Below the pieces are notes generated by a model. That model was given only the letters and a program-made list of their open reading frames with translations. It did no database searches and was not told the origin of the DNA. Of a stretch of 52,529 nt of DNA, positions 1-9,968 are shown in pieces. How positions within the stretch are numbered: position 1 is the first letter of the stretch; each line of letters begins with the position of its first letter. The DNA comes from CAZEDU01 sp964511185. Its GTDB lineage: Bacteria; Myxococcota; Myxococcia; Myxococcales; Myxococcaceae. Position numbers and translations under genes: made by a program. The DNA is taken from contig CAZEDU010000021.1 of NCBI GenBank assembly GCA_964511185.1, positions 1-52,529 on the forward strand. Reading direction: 5' to 3'.

Positions 1-34
1 GAAACTTCCTCCGACTGAGCGGGGGCGGCTTCGA

Positions 35-775
35 ATGAGACGCGCGGCGTGGTTGTGTTGCAGCCTGGTTCTCATCGCGTGCGGACATCGGCGGTCAGCC
101 AAGCTCGAGGTCACGCCGTGGCTGACGCACGAGTCGACCGTCACTGTCCATCAGGCGAAGTTTTCGTTTGGTGAGCCAGGCGGCGGGTCGCGCTCGAAGC
201 ACGAAGAGCTCTCCTGGAACTGCGGGTTGTTCCCGTGCCGACTCGAGAGTGCGTATGGTTTGTCGGTGACTCCGCTCGGCGCCGACGCAGTTCTGGTCAC
301 GGGTGACGTCAAAAGTTTTCGGGAGTTTTGGTTCGTTCAACGCGGCGAGAAGCCAATCGCGTTGTCGTCGCGGGTTCCCGCTGGAGCAGCGCCACCGACC
401 GGGCTCGATTCGGCTTGTGTCAGCGCATCGGGCGCGATCTTCGTTTGGTATGTGCCGGAGGGCCGCGCCGGAGACATGCGAGACTTCGAGGTGGTTGAGC
501 TTCAGTCGAACGGCCGCTTCGTGCGTCGTCACACCGTGAAGCTTGCCGGGTTCGCGCGGGTGACGGGAACGTCCGGTGGAAAGTTAATCATCGCGATTGA
601 TCAGCCCGGCCGAAAGTATGAGCTCTTTGCGCTCACCGATGGGGCAATGAGCCCGGTTGCCAGCGGGCAATGGGCACGGAACCATGAACGAGAGCTGGCG
701 GAGCATTTGGCATCGTTGGGTCTCGAGCCGTGCCGCGAGTCGTTACGCAAGCCCGAGCCGGCGGATGAGCGGTAA
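35..775 (+). CDS. Hypothetical lipoprotein
   Basis: A 246-residue protein that begins with two arginines and a hydrophobic stretch ending in the lipobox-like Leu-Ile-Ala-Cys (Cys16), so it is probably exported and lipid-anchored. The rest has alternating hydrophobic residues, as in a beta-rich or propeller-like periplasmic domain, but I recognise no family. The ATG is the first start in frame and has only a weak G-rich sequence upstream. The start lies close to the window edge, so any upstream partner cannot be seen. The coding region is real by codon pattern (GC-rich third positions). Function unknown. Confidence 0.65.
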   Translation: MRRAAWLCCSLVLIACGHRRSAKLEVTPWLTHESTVTVHQAKFSFGEPGGGSRSKHEELSWNCGLFPCRLESAYGLSVTPLGADAVLVTGDVKSFREFWFVQRGEKPIALSSRVPAGAAPPTGLDSACVSASGAIFVWYVPEGRAGDMRDFEVVELQSNGRFVRRHTVKLAGFARVTGTSGGKLIIAIDQPGRKYELFALTDGAMSPVASGQWARNHERELAEHLASLGLEPCRESLRKPEPADER

Positions 776-880
776 GACGACGGCGAGCCGCACGGCCTCG
801 CTGACCGGCTCAGTTGAGCGGTGTCGGTGTCGGACAGGAATGGTAGGGTGCCCGGCACTCATTCGAGGGGGCTGCCAGCG

Positions 881-2593
881 GTGCGTTGGGTGTTGCCGGA
901 GGGGACATTCGAGGGAGCGGAGCGGCTCGCGTCCGCGCTTGGGGTACACAAGCTCGCCGCGTGGGTGCTGCTCGCGCGGGGGTTGCACACGCCAGAGGCC
1001 GCCACGGCCTTTCTCTCCGATGCCCTTGCGGACCTGCCCGACCCCTTCTCGATGAAGGGGATGAACACGGCGGTCGAGCGGCTCGAGCGCGCGGTGGCCG
1101 CGGGCGAGAAGATCACCCTCTACGGCGACTACGACGTCGACGGCGTCTGCTCGACTTCGCTGCTCTCGCTCTTCTTGCGAGAGCTCGGCGGCAAGGTCGC
1201 CACGTACATCCCGCACCGCATGGCCGAAGGCTACGGGCTCAACGCGCAGGCGATCGAGCGCATCGCGGGCGATGGGACGAAGGTGCTCGTCACGCTCGAC
1301 TGCGGCATCACGTCCACCCACGAGGTCGACGTGGCCAACCGGCTGGGGCTCACGGTGGTGATCGTGGATCACCACACCGTGCCGTCCACGATGCCGGCGG
1401 CGTTCGCGATTCTGAACCCCCATCAGCCGGGCTGCGCGTACCCCACCAAGCATCTGTGCGCCGCCGGGGTGGCCTTCAACCTGTGCATGGCGCTGCGACA
1501 CCAGTTGCGCGCGAGCGGCTTCTTCGCCGGCCGCGCCGAGCCGAACCTCAAGTCGCTCATGGACCTGGTCGCCTTGGCGACCGTCGCCGACGTCGTCCCG
1601 CTCACCGGGGTCAACCGCATCCTGGTCAAGCACGGGCTCAAGGAGCTCTCCGCCGGGCGCCGCCCGGGCGTGCGCGCGCTCAAAGAGGTCGCCGGGCTCT
1701 CGGCCGAGGCCGAGATCACCTCGGGGCTGGTGGGCTTTCGGCTCGGGCCTCGCATCAACGCGGCCGGCCGGCTCGACGACGCGTCCGTGGGGCTGAAGCT
1801 GTTGTGCGCTTCGAGCCTCGAGGAGGCGCGGCCCATCGCGTCGGTGCTCGACGCCGCCAACGCCGAGCGTCAGGGCATCGAGCAGTCGATCCTCAACGAA
1901 GCGCTCCAGCAGGCGGAGGCGAAGGCGGCGATGAAGGGGCTGGTGCTCCACGCCGACGACTGGCACCCGGGCGTTATCGGCATCGTCGCGTCGCGGGTGG
2001 TCGAGCGCTTCCACCGGCCGACGGTGATGGTGACGTTCCACGGCGGGGCGGGGCGCGGCTCGGCGCGCAGCATCGAAGGCTTTCACTTGGTCGACGCGCT
2101 CGGCACCTGCGCGGAGCACCTGACCAAGTTCGGCGGCCACAAGCACGCGGCGGGGCTCTCGATCGAGAAGCCTCGGTTGGAGGCGTTCGTGGGCGCGTTC
2201 GAGCAGATCGCCGCCCAACGCCTCACCGACCTGGACTTGGAGCCGCGCTGCCGCGTCGACGCGGTGGTGCAGCTGTCGGAGCTCGACGAGAAGGCGGTGG
2301 AGGCGGTGCGCGCGCTGGGGCCGTTCGGAATGGGCAACCCCGAGCCGGTCTTCGCGGCGCGGCGGCTGGTGGCTCAGCCGAAGGTCATCGCCTCGAAGCG
2401 GGAAGGCGCGGTCGGGCACTTGAAGCTCAAGCTCGAGCAGGCGCCGCAGCTCGACGTCATCGGGTTCGGCTTCGCGGACAAGCTCAAGCTCACCGAAGGT
2501 CCCCTCGACGCCGCCTTTCAGCTCTCGGTCGAGGAGTGGATGGGCGCCCGGCGCGTCTCGCTCAAGCTCAAGGATCTGGTCGTCTCGGGCTAG
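881..2593 (+). CDS. recJ: Single-stranded-DNA-specific exonuclease RecJ
   Basis: RecJ is a 5'-3' single-strand exonuclease used in RecFOR recombination, mismatch repair and base-excision repair. The 570-residue protein shows the DHH phosphoesterase core: GDYDVDG with metal-binding aspartates near residues 83-87, TLDCG near 139-142, and the DHH triad at 163-165. The DHHA1 RNA/DNA-binding part follows (GRGSARS, then FGGHKHAAG), then a C-terminal OB-like domain. Length matches the family (about 570). I place the start at the GTG at 881 because an AGGGGG ribosome site sits about ten bases before it and the protein then begins with the typical RWVLPE; a GTG 60 bases upstream is possible. The stop codon overlaps that of the convergent YHS gene. 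Confidence 0.95.
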   Translation: MRWVLPEGTFEGAERLASALGVHKLAAWVLLARGLHTPEAATAFLSDALADLPDPFSMKGMNTAVERLERAVAAGEKITLYGDYDVDGVCSTSLLSLFLRELGGKVATYIPHRMAEGYGLNAQAIERIAGDGTKVLVTLDCGITSTHEVDVANRLGLTVVIVDHHTVPSTMPAAFAILNPHQPGCAYPTKHLCAAGVAFNLCMALRHQLRASGFFAGRAEPNLKSLMDLVALATVADVVPLTGVNRILVKHGLKELSAGRRPGVRALKEVAGLSAEAEITSGLVGFRLGPRINAAGRLDDASVGLKLLCASSLEEARPIASVLDAANAERQGIEQSILNEALQQAEAKAAMKGLVLHADDWHPGVIGIVASRVVERFHRPTVMVTFHGGAGRGSARSIEGFHLVDALGTCAEHLTKFGGHKHAAGLSIEKPRLEAFVGAFEQIAAQRLTDLDLEPRCRVDAVVQLSELDEKAVEAVRALGPFGMGNPEPVFAARRLVAQPKVIASKREGAVGHLKLKLEQAPQLDVIGFGFADKLKLTEGPLDAAFQLSVEEWMGARRVSLKLKDLVVSG

Positions 2594-2817
2594 GCCAACC
2601 CCCAGGCGACGCGGCCTGGGGTCAACAGCGCGCCCGCCCGGGCCACCTCGGTGAGCCGCAGCCGCTCGGCGTGCCGCTCGAACGCCCGCCGGCAGCGCTC
2701 GGAGCAAAAGAAGTACATGCGCGCTTTGTACTCACTGCGGTGACTGCGCGGTCCGTTCGGGTTCAACCTGCGTCCGCAGATTGGATCGAAGTTCGATAAG
2801 TCGCTGGATTGAGCCAT
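2590..2817 (-). CDS. YHS-domain metal-binding mini-protein
   Basis: A 75-residue protein with the YHS/TRASH pattern: DPICG near residue 11-15, then YKARMYFFCSERCRRAF with Cys38 and Cys42. The family (for example the N-terminal YHS of copper ATPases) typically uses these cysteines to bind a transition metal. A strong ribosome site, GGAGGTGGGG, lies just before the ATG at 2817, which is why I reject an ATG 33 bases upstream. It is a stand-alone YHS unit with no ATPase or monooxygenase domain, and no metal-transport gene is adjacent. It converges on recJ, with both stop codons inside one CTAG. A role as a soluble metal chaperone or sensor is inference. Confidence 0.8.
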   Translation of the reverse strand: MAQSSDLSNFDPICGRRLNPNGPRSHRSEYKARMYFFCSERCRRAFERHAERLRLTEVARAGALLTPGRVAWGLA

Positions 2818-3001
2818 CGCCCCACCTCCCCCTGCCTCCACTGGCGCCACGCCTCGCCGCGGCCCTACAGGTCTTGGAGGCAGGGAGCATGCCAGGGCAA
2901 AACCCCGAGGAGTCCCGTGGGCCGCTCGCCTGGACCGGTAAGAGTTACTGCCTGGGCGGGTCGCCCAGAAGTGGCAATGCGACAGGAACCCTTTTCCCCT
3001 G

Positions 3002-3724
3002 TCAGAACGTCACGCCGACGCTGCCGCCGATGAACGTGTCGTCCATGTACGCGCGGCGAAAGCGCGTCAGCTCGACGCGGAACGACAGGCGGATGGACTC
3101 GCTGGGCGTCAGCGCCGGCCGGCCTCGAATGCCCGCGCCGTACTGAATCACCGGCTTGAGCCCTTGCACCCGGGTGCGCGCGCCCTCCACGGTGAGCTGC
3201 GAGTCCTGGTACGCCACGCCGCCGCCCGCCTGAAGGTACGCGGCGAACACGCGAGGGTCGCCCAGAGGGAAGGCGAAGGCCGGCGCGAAGGTGACGTGGT
3301 GGTAGTGCGTGTCGACGAACACGCTTTGGGTGCCGTCTCGGGTGGGCGTGAAGGCCCACGTCACGTCGGCGAAGAGCGCGTTCTCGAGCGCCTCGCTGCC
3401 CAGCGCCCGGCCGAGCTCCCAGGTGAAGCGGGCGCCCAAGCCGAGCCGGGTGTCGACGAGCGCGCCGCGGGCGCTGTCGAGCAGCATCACGCCGATGAGC
3501 CCTTCGACGGACAGACCTACGTTCGGGTCGTCGGCGCCGGAGCGGCTGTAGACGTCGTCATCGTCGTAGCGCACCTCCGGGCGGCGGGGACGCGCCGGCG
3601 CGTCGTACTCCCCTTCCTGCTCCGGGAGCGGAATGGGCCGGTCGTCGCTCTGCGCGAGGGCGGGCGCGGCCAGCAGGGCGAGCAGGGCGGCGGCGGGAGC
3701 GCGCAGCGTGCGGGTCAAGGGCAT
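3002..3724 (-). CDS. Predicted outer-membrane beta-barrel protein
   Basis: A 240-residue protein with a cleavable signal peptide (hydrophobic Ala/Leu stretch ending Ala-Leu-Ala-Gln). An acidic, Pro/Arg-rich linker follows, with a run of four aspartates. From about residue 80 to the end come amphipathic strands of alternating aromatic and small residues, closing in a strand that ends with a terminal Phe (GGSVGVTF). This is the pattern of a small outer-membrane barrel of the OmpA/OmpW-like size class. The ATG at 3724 lies inside the upstream metalloprotease-like gene, overlapping it by ten bases, so the two are likely co-translated. No specific family recognised. Confidence 0.75.
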   Translation of the reverse strand: MPLTRTLRAPAAALLALLAAPALAQSDDRPIPLPEQEGEYDAPARPRRPEVRYDDDDVYSRSGADDPNVGLSVEGLIGVMLLDSARGALVDTRLGLGARFTWELGRALGSEALENALFADVTWAFTPTRDGTQSVFVDTHYHHVTFAPAFAFPLGDPRVFAAYLQAGGGVAYQDSQLTVEGARTRVQGLKPVIQYGAGIRGRPALTPSESIRLSFRVELTRFRRAYMDDTFIGGSVGVTF

Positions 3725-4977
3725 GCGGTACCGATGGGCGAGTCGATGGGGCAGTCGGGCAGCTCGGGGCAGGGGAAGCTCGCGCACAGCCGCAGGCGGT
3801 CGGCGAGCTCGCCGCAGGTGCGCGCCTTGAGCGCGGGGTCGGTGATGTGCGCGACGATGGCGTTGGAGACGGACGCCAGGTTGAACGCGTCGGGGTTGTC
3901 GAGGTTGGTCTCGATGAGCTCGCGCAGCCCCGGCGCGCCCGCCTCGTCGGCGTAGGCGGCGACCACCGCGCGCTGCAAGAGGGGCAGCTTCGGGGTGGTG
4001 CCGGCGGCCTGGTAGAGCGCCGACGCGAGCACGGTGCCCACCGCGTAGTTCAGCCCCTGCCCCGAGAACTGCTCCTCGCTGAGCTCCCGCATCGCGCGGT
4101 CCAAGGTCGCGCTGAGGCAGCGGTTGGCCTTCGACAGGTCGCGCGCTTCGGTCGCCGCCTCGCCGATGGAGCTCAAGAAGAAGCGCGGGTTGCAGCCGAA
4201 CGGCGTGTTGCAGGTGACGGAGAAGCCGTGGAAGTCGGCGAGCCCTTCGTCGATGGCCGACAAGGTGTTGAGCCCGAGCGCGTTGCCGGCGGTCGTCGCC
4301 CAGCGCAGGTACGGCTCTGGCACCGACTGCCCGCGGTGCACCCGAAGGTTGAACACGCGGTGCGCGTATTCGTGGCCGACCACGCCGGTGTTGATCGACA
4401 GGGGAATGGCCTGCAGCTGCTCGAAGGGGAGGATGGCGAACCCGTCGAGCGGCGAGATGAACGCGGCGTTGTCGCGCTGCTCGTCCGGGGAGCTGAGCGC
4501 TTCGATGAAGGCGGGGAAGTAGTAGACCCGCGCGTCGGTCAGCTCGGTCGCGTCGGCGCCGCCGTAAGCCGACTGGAAGTACTCGAACGACTTCTCGAAG
4601 TTGAAGTACGTGGTCACCATGTTCCACGTGTGGAAGTCGGCCGGCCACAGCATCCCCGGCTTCTCGATGTAGCTGGCGCGGACGTCCCTGCCGCGCGACT
4701 TGAGCAGCGCCGCCTCGAGCGCTTCATCCGTCAGGTTGCCTCCGTTGACCTGCAGGGCGGGGTCTTCGGGGTCGATCTCGATGCGTGCGCCGCCGATCAG
4801 GTGCGCGACCGTTCCTTTGAGCGCGACGATGTCCTCGACGGTCTTGAGCTCGAGCTCGGTGGGCTCGTAGCGGCCGCCCGTCGAGAGCGCGAGCCCCATC
4901 ACGCGGACGGGCGGCTGCGTTGCCGGGCCGCAGGCGGCCAGGGTGAGGAGGACGGGCAGAGCGGGGGCGAGGCGCAC
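3715..4977 (-). CDS. HExxH zinc-metalloprotease-like lipoprotein
   Basis: A 420-residue protein with a lipoprotein signal (TLAAC, Cys16) and the zinc-protease motif HEYAH at residues 202-206. A DEGLADFHG segment follows about 40 residues later; in gluzincin-type enzymes the Glu there (about 244) is the third zinc ligand and the Asp stabilises a histidine. This supports a real metallopeptidase fold rather than a chance HExxH. It starts with GTG and ends ten bases inside the barrel-protein gene. The likely location is the inner leaflet of the outer membrane or the periplasm. The substrate is unknown; processing of, or assembly with, the overlapping barrel is inference. Confidence 0.75.
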   Translation of the reverse strand: MRLAPALPVLLTLAACGPATQPPVRVMGLALSTGGRYEPTELELKTVEDIVALKGTVAHLIGGARIEIDPEDPALQVNGGNLTDEALEAALLKSRGRDVRASYIEKPGMLWPADFHTWNMVTTYFNFEKSFEYFQSAYGGADATELTDARVYYFPAFIEALSSPDEQRDNAAFISPLDGFAILPFEQLQAIPLSINTGVVGHEYAHRVFNLRVHRGQSVPEPYLRWATTAGNALGLNTLSAIDEGLADFHGFSVTCNTPFGCNPRFFLSSIGEAATEARDLSKANRCLSATLDRAMRELSEEQFSGQGLNYAVGTVLASALYQAAGTTPKLPLLQRAVVAAYADEAGAPGLRELIETNLDNPDAFNLASVSNAIVAHITDPALKARTCGELADRLRLCASFPCPELPDCPIDSPIGTACP

Positions 4978-5031
4978 GGGCTGCGATTCTTATCCGACGG
5001 GGCGCCGCGCCGTTAGTCCTTCCTGGGCGTC

Positions 5032-5826
5032 TTACGTCCAGACGATGGGCGCCTTGAGGCCCGCCACGCCGCCGTCCGGCGCGCGGCCCGCGAAGTAGGC
5101 GAAGCGGTTCGCCACCTGGCCGTCCTTGCCGACGATGAAGACGGTGAGGTCTTTCAGGTGCTCCTTCATCGCCGCTTCGAGCGCCGCGTACTGCTTGCGC
5201 GCGGCGGGCGTGTTCGGCGCGTCGGGGCCGGTGGCCTTCATGGCCTTGAAGAAGTCGCTGATGCTGCGCTGCTCGATCTGGTGGTCGGCTGGCACCTTCA
5301 TCGCGCGGCGGAAGGCCGAGATGGACATCTTGGGGCCCAGGCTCTTGGCGGAGAAGCCGGAGTACTTCGCGGTGGTGCCCTCGGTGCCGTAGTAGTCGAA
5401 GACGAGCCCCTTGGCGGCGGCCGCGAGGCGCTTGGCGATCTCGGCGCCGGTGCGCTTCTTCGCTGGGACGGCCAGCTCGTCGCGCACGACGCCGACGGCG
5501 AGCTTGCCGATGGTGGACATCTTGTCGACCTCGGCGGTGTCGAGCCCGTTGTTGTTCTTGTCGTAGGGGATGACCAGCTCTTGACGCGCGGCCTCACGCG
5601 CCGAGCGGATGTCCTTCTGGGTGATGGACGCGCCCGGGGCGGCGTCGCGGTGGTCGATCCACCGGAAGAACATGTCGGTGAGCGACTTCTCTTTGCCCGA
5701 GAGCGTCTTGAGCTTCGCTTGCATCTCGGCGCGGCTGGTGCGGCCATCGGTCCCACCCGCCTGGACGATGTGGTCGGCGGCGCGATCCAGGACTTGGTAG
5801 ACGCGGGCTTTGGCGATGCGGCTCAT
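5032..5826 (-). CDS. Hypothetical protein with EF-hand-like loop
   Basis: A 264-residue protein, largely helical by composition, without signal peptide or membrane segment. Residues 89-100 (DKNNNGLDTAEV) resemble a calcium-binding EF-hand loop, with acidic or Asn residues at positions 1, 3 and 5 and Gly at 6. The final Glu falls at position 11 rather than 12, so calcium binding is uncertain. The region around residues 55-75 (WIDHRDAAPGASIT) could be a second degenerate loop. An AAGGAG ribosome site eight bases before the ATG fixes this start over the GTG two codons upstream. Family not recognised; it is monocistronic as far as visible. Confidence 0.65.
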   Translation of the reverse strand: MSRIAKARVYQVLDRAADHIVQAGGTDGRTSRAEMQAKLKTLSGKEKSLTDMFFRWIDHRDAAPGASITQKDIRSAREAARQELVIPYDKNNNGLDTAEVDKMSTIGKLAVGVVRDELAVPAKKRTGAEIAKRLAAAAKGLVFDYYGTEGTTAKYSGFSAKSLGPKMSISAFRRAMKVPADHQIEQRSISDFFKAMKATGPDAPNTPAARKQYAALEAAMKEHLKDLTVFIVGKDGQVANRFAYFAGRAPDGGVAGLKAPIVWT

Positions 5827-5853
5827 GTGCACGACTCCTTGCGCGAGGCCCTA

Positions 5854-5882
5854 GGGGACTGTCCCTGAAGGGGACTGTCCCC
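5854..5882. repeat. Tandem GGGGAC-N-GTCCC palindromic element
   Basis: Two copies of GGGGACTGTCCC(C) stand at 5854-5865 and 5870-5882, separated by four bases. Each is an odd-centred palindrome. They lie just upstream of the EF-hand-like gene (minus strand). A related 16-base palindrome, GGGACACCGGTGTCCC, lies after aspS. They may be a dispersed intergenic repeat or a regulator site. Confidence 0.5.
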
Positions 5883-6017
5883 GGTCCGTTCTCGGGCTGT
5901 GAATTGTCGGAAAACCGTGAGGTTGGTTGCGGCTCCGCGTCGATTTTGGGGGCTGCTGGCCTGGATGGGAGGCGTGGACTGGGTTACCGGTTCGCCTGCG
6001 CTTCGATGGCCCGTGCC

Positions 6018-6036
6018 TCCGCCAAGACGCGACCGC
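6018..6036. repeat. 19-base dispersed repeat, copy 1
   Basis: TCCGCCAAGACGCGACCGC matches 9815-9833 with a single mismatch (G versus A at position 12). The surroundings also resemble each other loosely: a CGACCGnTTTCACG motif follows in both intergenic regions. This suggests two decayed copies of one intergenic element. Confidence 0.45.
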
Positions 6037-6077
6037 CGAACGGTGGTGGGTGCCCCGTTCGACGCGTGGCGCTCGCA

Positions 6078-6121
6078 GTGGGCGTGAAAAACGTCGCTGG
6101 AACGACCGATTTCACGCCCAC
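6078..6121. repeat. 12-base perfect inverted repeat
   Basis: GTGGGCGTGAAA (6078-6089) is exactly complementary to TTTCACGCCCAC (6110-6121), with a 20-base loop between. There is no T-tract, so a simple terminator is unlikely. It could fold in RNA or be part of the intergenic repeat family. Confidence 0.5.
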
Positions 6122-6262
6122 CCCGTCAAGCCGCGACGCCCCGGGCTTTGGGGACTGTGGCAAAGCCCCGGCTTGAAACCGGCACCGCTCGGCGGCGCTC
6201 GCTCGAAGCTGCGCCAGGACAACGCCCCCCTCAGCACCACCGGCGATTTTGCGGCGGGCGAA

Positions 6263-6291
6263 GTGACCCATCCGGGCACCGCCGGTAGACT
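6263..6291 (+). promoter_or_regulatory. Sigma-70-like promoter for the MYXO-CTERM gene
   Basis: A GTGACC -35 box (6263-6268), a 17-base spacer and a TAGACT -10 box (6286-6291) precede the GTG at 6304. The predicted 5' leader is only about six bases long. Confidence 0.45.
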
Positions 6292-6303
6292 TCGGAGCCG
6301 GAC

Positions 6304-7830
6304 GTGATTCCGCTCCCCCGCCACCTGGTCCTCCTCAGCCTCCTTTGGGCAGCGAGCGCCGCTGCGGCGGGGTTGGGCTTCCCCGAAGGGCCGGCGCGGG
6401 TTGGCTTCGCGGTCCCGTCGCCTCTCGTGGTGGAGCTCCAGAGCGGCTCGGGCGCCGCCGAGACCGTGGCCAGCTCGACCTCGGTGACGCTGACGAGCGG
6501 CTCGGCGACCGGGCAGTTCTCGACCAGCGACATGGTCAGCGCGAGCTGGTCGTCGACCCTCAACGTGACCATCCCGGCCGGCACGAGTCGCGGCCCCACC
6601 GTCTTCTACCGCGACGTGACGCCCGGCCCCGTCACCCTGACCGCGGCCGCGGCGGGACGCGACGACGGCAAGCTCCCGCTCACGGTCCTGAGCGTCGGCT
6701 TCTCGGACGACCTGGAGTCGGGCACCCTGTTCGACACCGACAACCCGCGGGGGAAGTGGCACTTCTGGGGAGGCACGGCTTCGGTGACCGCGTCGAACTC
6801 GACCGCGGCCGCGCACCGCGGCGCGCGGGGGCTGCGCATCAACGATCAGGACGCGAGCACAGGCAGCGGCGAGCAGCGGCACCTCACGGTCGACATCGCG
6901 CCCGCGCGCGGCTCCATCTACGCCCGCGCCTGGGTCCGAGTGAACAGCGCGTCGACCGCCGGCGTGTTCAACGTCCTCAACATCGCGGTGACCGAGAACT
7001 CCAACAACCACGCCGCCGCGCAGGTGCAGATGCCGCAGCTCGAGGTCGCGACCACCGGCGGCAACGCCTCGGGCGGGTTCCCCACCGATGGCTCGACCAC
7101 GCGCCTCACGGCTGGCCAGTGGCACCTCGTCGAGCTCGGGGCCATTGGGGTGGGCACCTCGAACGGCACCCGCGCGGTGTGGATCGACGGCGTGCTCGCC
7201 GCCTCGCGCCCGGGCCAAGACTGGAGCCCGTCCTCCTGGCGGGCGAGCCGCTTCTCCTTCGGAGAGACCTGGTCGCCGGATCGCCGGTTCACCGGGACCA
7301 TCGACCAGGACGACTACCGCATCTCGGCCGCGCCACCGGCCAACACGCTCACCGTGACGTTGCCGCCGCAGATCGGCACGGAGTGCATGCCGTTCCAGGT
7401 GGGGCTCATCAACGCGGCGGCCGCCGCTCCGGCGCAGGCGCCCTACGACGTGCAGGTGGCGCTCTCGGTCACCGCCGGGACGGCCAGCTTCTTCTCCGAC
7501 GACGCCTGCACGGTCGCCTCGACGACCGCGACCCTTCCCTGGGGCGACAGCGCGGCCACGCACCACGTGCGCGCCTCCGCGGAGGGCGCGCTCACGGTGC
7601 GCGCCGAGCAGATCGACTTCTTCGGGGCAGAGGTCGGGACGCAGGTGGTGCCGGGGCTCGTGCTGCTCCCCGACGGGGGCGTGGCCACGGATGGGGGCGA
7701 GTCGATCGACGCGCCGCGGAGCTTCTACGCGCTCTCGTGCGCGACCGCCGCGGCGCCGCCGGCGGTCTGGGCGCTTGGGGCGCTCGCGCTCATCGCGCGG
7801 TTCGTCCGACGCCGCTCGCGCGCGCGTTGA
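6304..7830 (+). CDS. Surface protein with MYXO-CTERM-like tail
   Basis: A 508-residue exported protein with an N-terminal signal peptide (Leu-rich, ending near AAAAG). A Ser/Thr/Val-rich Ig-like domain follows (about 30-125), then a central domain of about 200 residues with the look of a concanavalin-type jelly roll (GTLFDTDN, then QWHLVELGAIGVGT and WIDGVL), and a second beta-rich domain. The C-terminus is a Cys, a hydrophobic segment (VWALGALALIARFV) and RRRSRAR. That is the MYXO-CTERM arrangement that myxobacteria use for sorting to the cell surface. The start is GTG with GGAG eight bases before it. The ligand, perhaps a glycan, is unknown. Confidence 0.75.
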   Translation: MIPLPRHLVLLSLLWAASAAAAGLGFPEGPARVGFAVPSPLVVELQSGSGAAETVASSTSVTLTSGSATGQFSTSDMVSASWSSTLNVTIPAGTSRGPTVFYRDVTPGPVTLTAAAAGRDDGKLPLTVLSVGFSDDLESGTLFDTDNPRGKWHFWGGTASVTASNSTAAAHRGARGLRINDQDASTGSGEQRHLTVDIAPARGSIYARAWVRVNSASTAGVFNVLNIAVTENSNNHAAAQVQMPQLEVATTGGNASGGFPTDGSTTRLTAGQWHLVELGAIGVGTSNGTRAVWIDGVLAASRPGQDWSPSSWRASRFSFGETWSPDRRFTGTIDQDDYRISAAPPANTLTVTLPPQIGTECMPFQVGLINAAAAAPAQAPYDVQVALSVTAGTASFFSDDACTVASTTATLPWGDSAATHHVRASAEGALTVRAEQIDFFGAEVGTQVVPGLVLLPDGGVATDGGESIDAPRSFYALSCATAAAPPAVWALGALALIARFVRRRSRAR

Positions 7831-7856
7831 CCCCGCGCCCACATCGCCCCTAGGTT
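7827..7856 (+). promoter_or_regulatory. Sigma-70-like promoter of aspS
   Basis: A TTGACC -35 box (7827-7832, overlapping the stop codon of the preceding gene), an 18-base spacer and a TAGGTT -10 box (7851-7856) would give a leader of about 34 bases carrying a GGAG before the aspS ATG. Confidence 0.5.
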
Positions 7857-7896
7857 CGGCGCCCGTTTCTTCCTCTCAACGGAGCGTCGAGCGTCG

Positions 7897-9726
<1,830 letters not shown>

Positions 9727-9779
9727 CTTGGTCTTGGGAGATGTCGTCGCAGGCGTCGGCCTAGAGGGTGGCGATAACG

Positions 9780-9795
9780 GGGACACCGGTGTCCC
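9780..9795. repeat. 16-base perfect palindrome
   Basis: GGGACACCGGTGTCCC is fully self-complementary. It lies 54 bases after the aspS stop, between convergent genes. No T-run follows, so it is not a classical terminator. It resembles the GGGGAC-N-GTCCC elements near 5.86 kb. Confidence 0.5.
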
Positions 9796-9814
9796 TGCCC
9801 AGATGTTTCGGGCT

Positions 9815-9833
9815 TCCGCCAAGACACGACCGC
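9815..9833. repeat. 19-base dispersed repeat, copy 2
   Basis: TCCGCCAAGACACGACCGC differs at one base from the copy at 6018-6036. It is followed by a short hairpin, GACCG/CGGTC with a CTTTCA loop. Confidence 0.45.
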
Positions 9834-9968
9834 TTTCACGGTCCGCAGTGCCTCGCATCCGGTGCGTGGGGAAACCTGCCCCCCTCCTGGCTCGGCACCG
9901 CTGGTCGGCTCTGCTGCGGCCCCCGGGCGGCGTGGCCAACCCCTTTCCTCTATGCCGCCGGCGGCGCG

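Larger units (their letters stand above)
5827..6303. other. Repeat-bearing intergenic region (477 bases)
   Basis: I see no convincing gene here: the short open frames have Arg/Trp/Pro-rich, non-protein-like translations. The stretch holds a tandem GGGGAC-T-GTCCC element, a 19-base segment shared with the region after aspS, a 12-base inverted repeat, a smaller hairpin (GGGCTTTG/CAAAGCCC, arms at 6143-6150 and 6161-6168) and the promoter of the next gene. It looks like decayed dispersed-repeat DNA. Confidence 0.6.

Noticed and set aside
743..2799. Long open frames on the opposite strand and in other frames across recJ
   Set aside because: Arg/Gly/Pro-rich translations with no motifs; GC-rich third positions keep other frames open, while recJ motifs are all in one plus-strand frame.
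2952..2968. CTGGGCG-GGT-CGCCCAG hairpin between the YHS and barrel genes as a terminator
   Set aside because: A seven-base stem but no T-tract on either strand; left unassigned.
5899..6307. Three short plus-strand open frames in the 0.48-kb gap
   Set aside because: Trp/Arg/Pro-rich translations, no ribosome site, and they run through inverted repeats.
9780..9795. Palindrome after aspS as a rho-independent terminator
   Set aside because: No T-run follows on either strand and there is no loop; better listed as a palindromic repeat.
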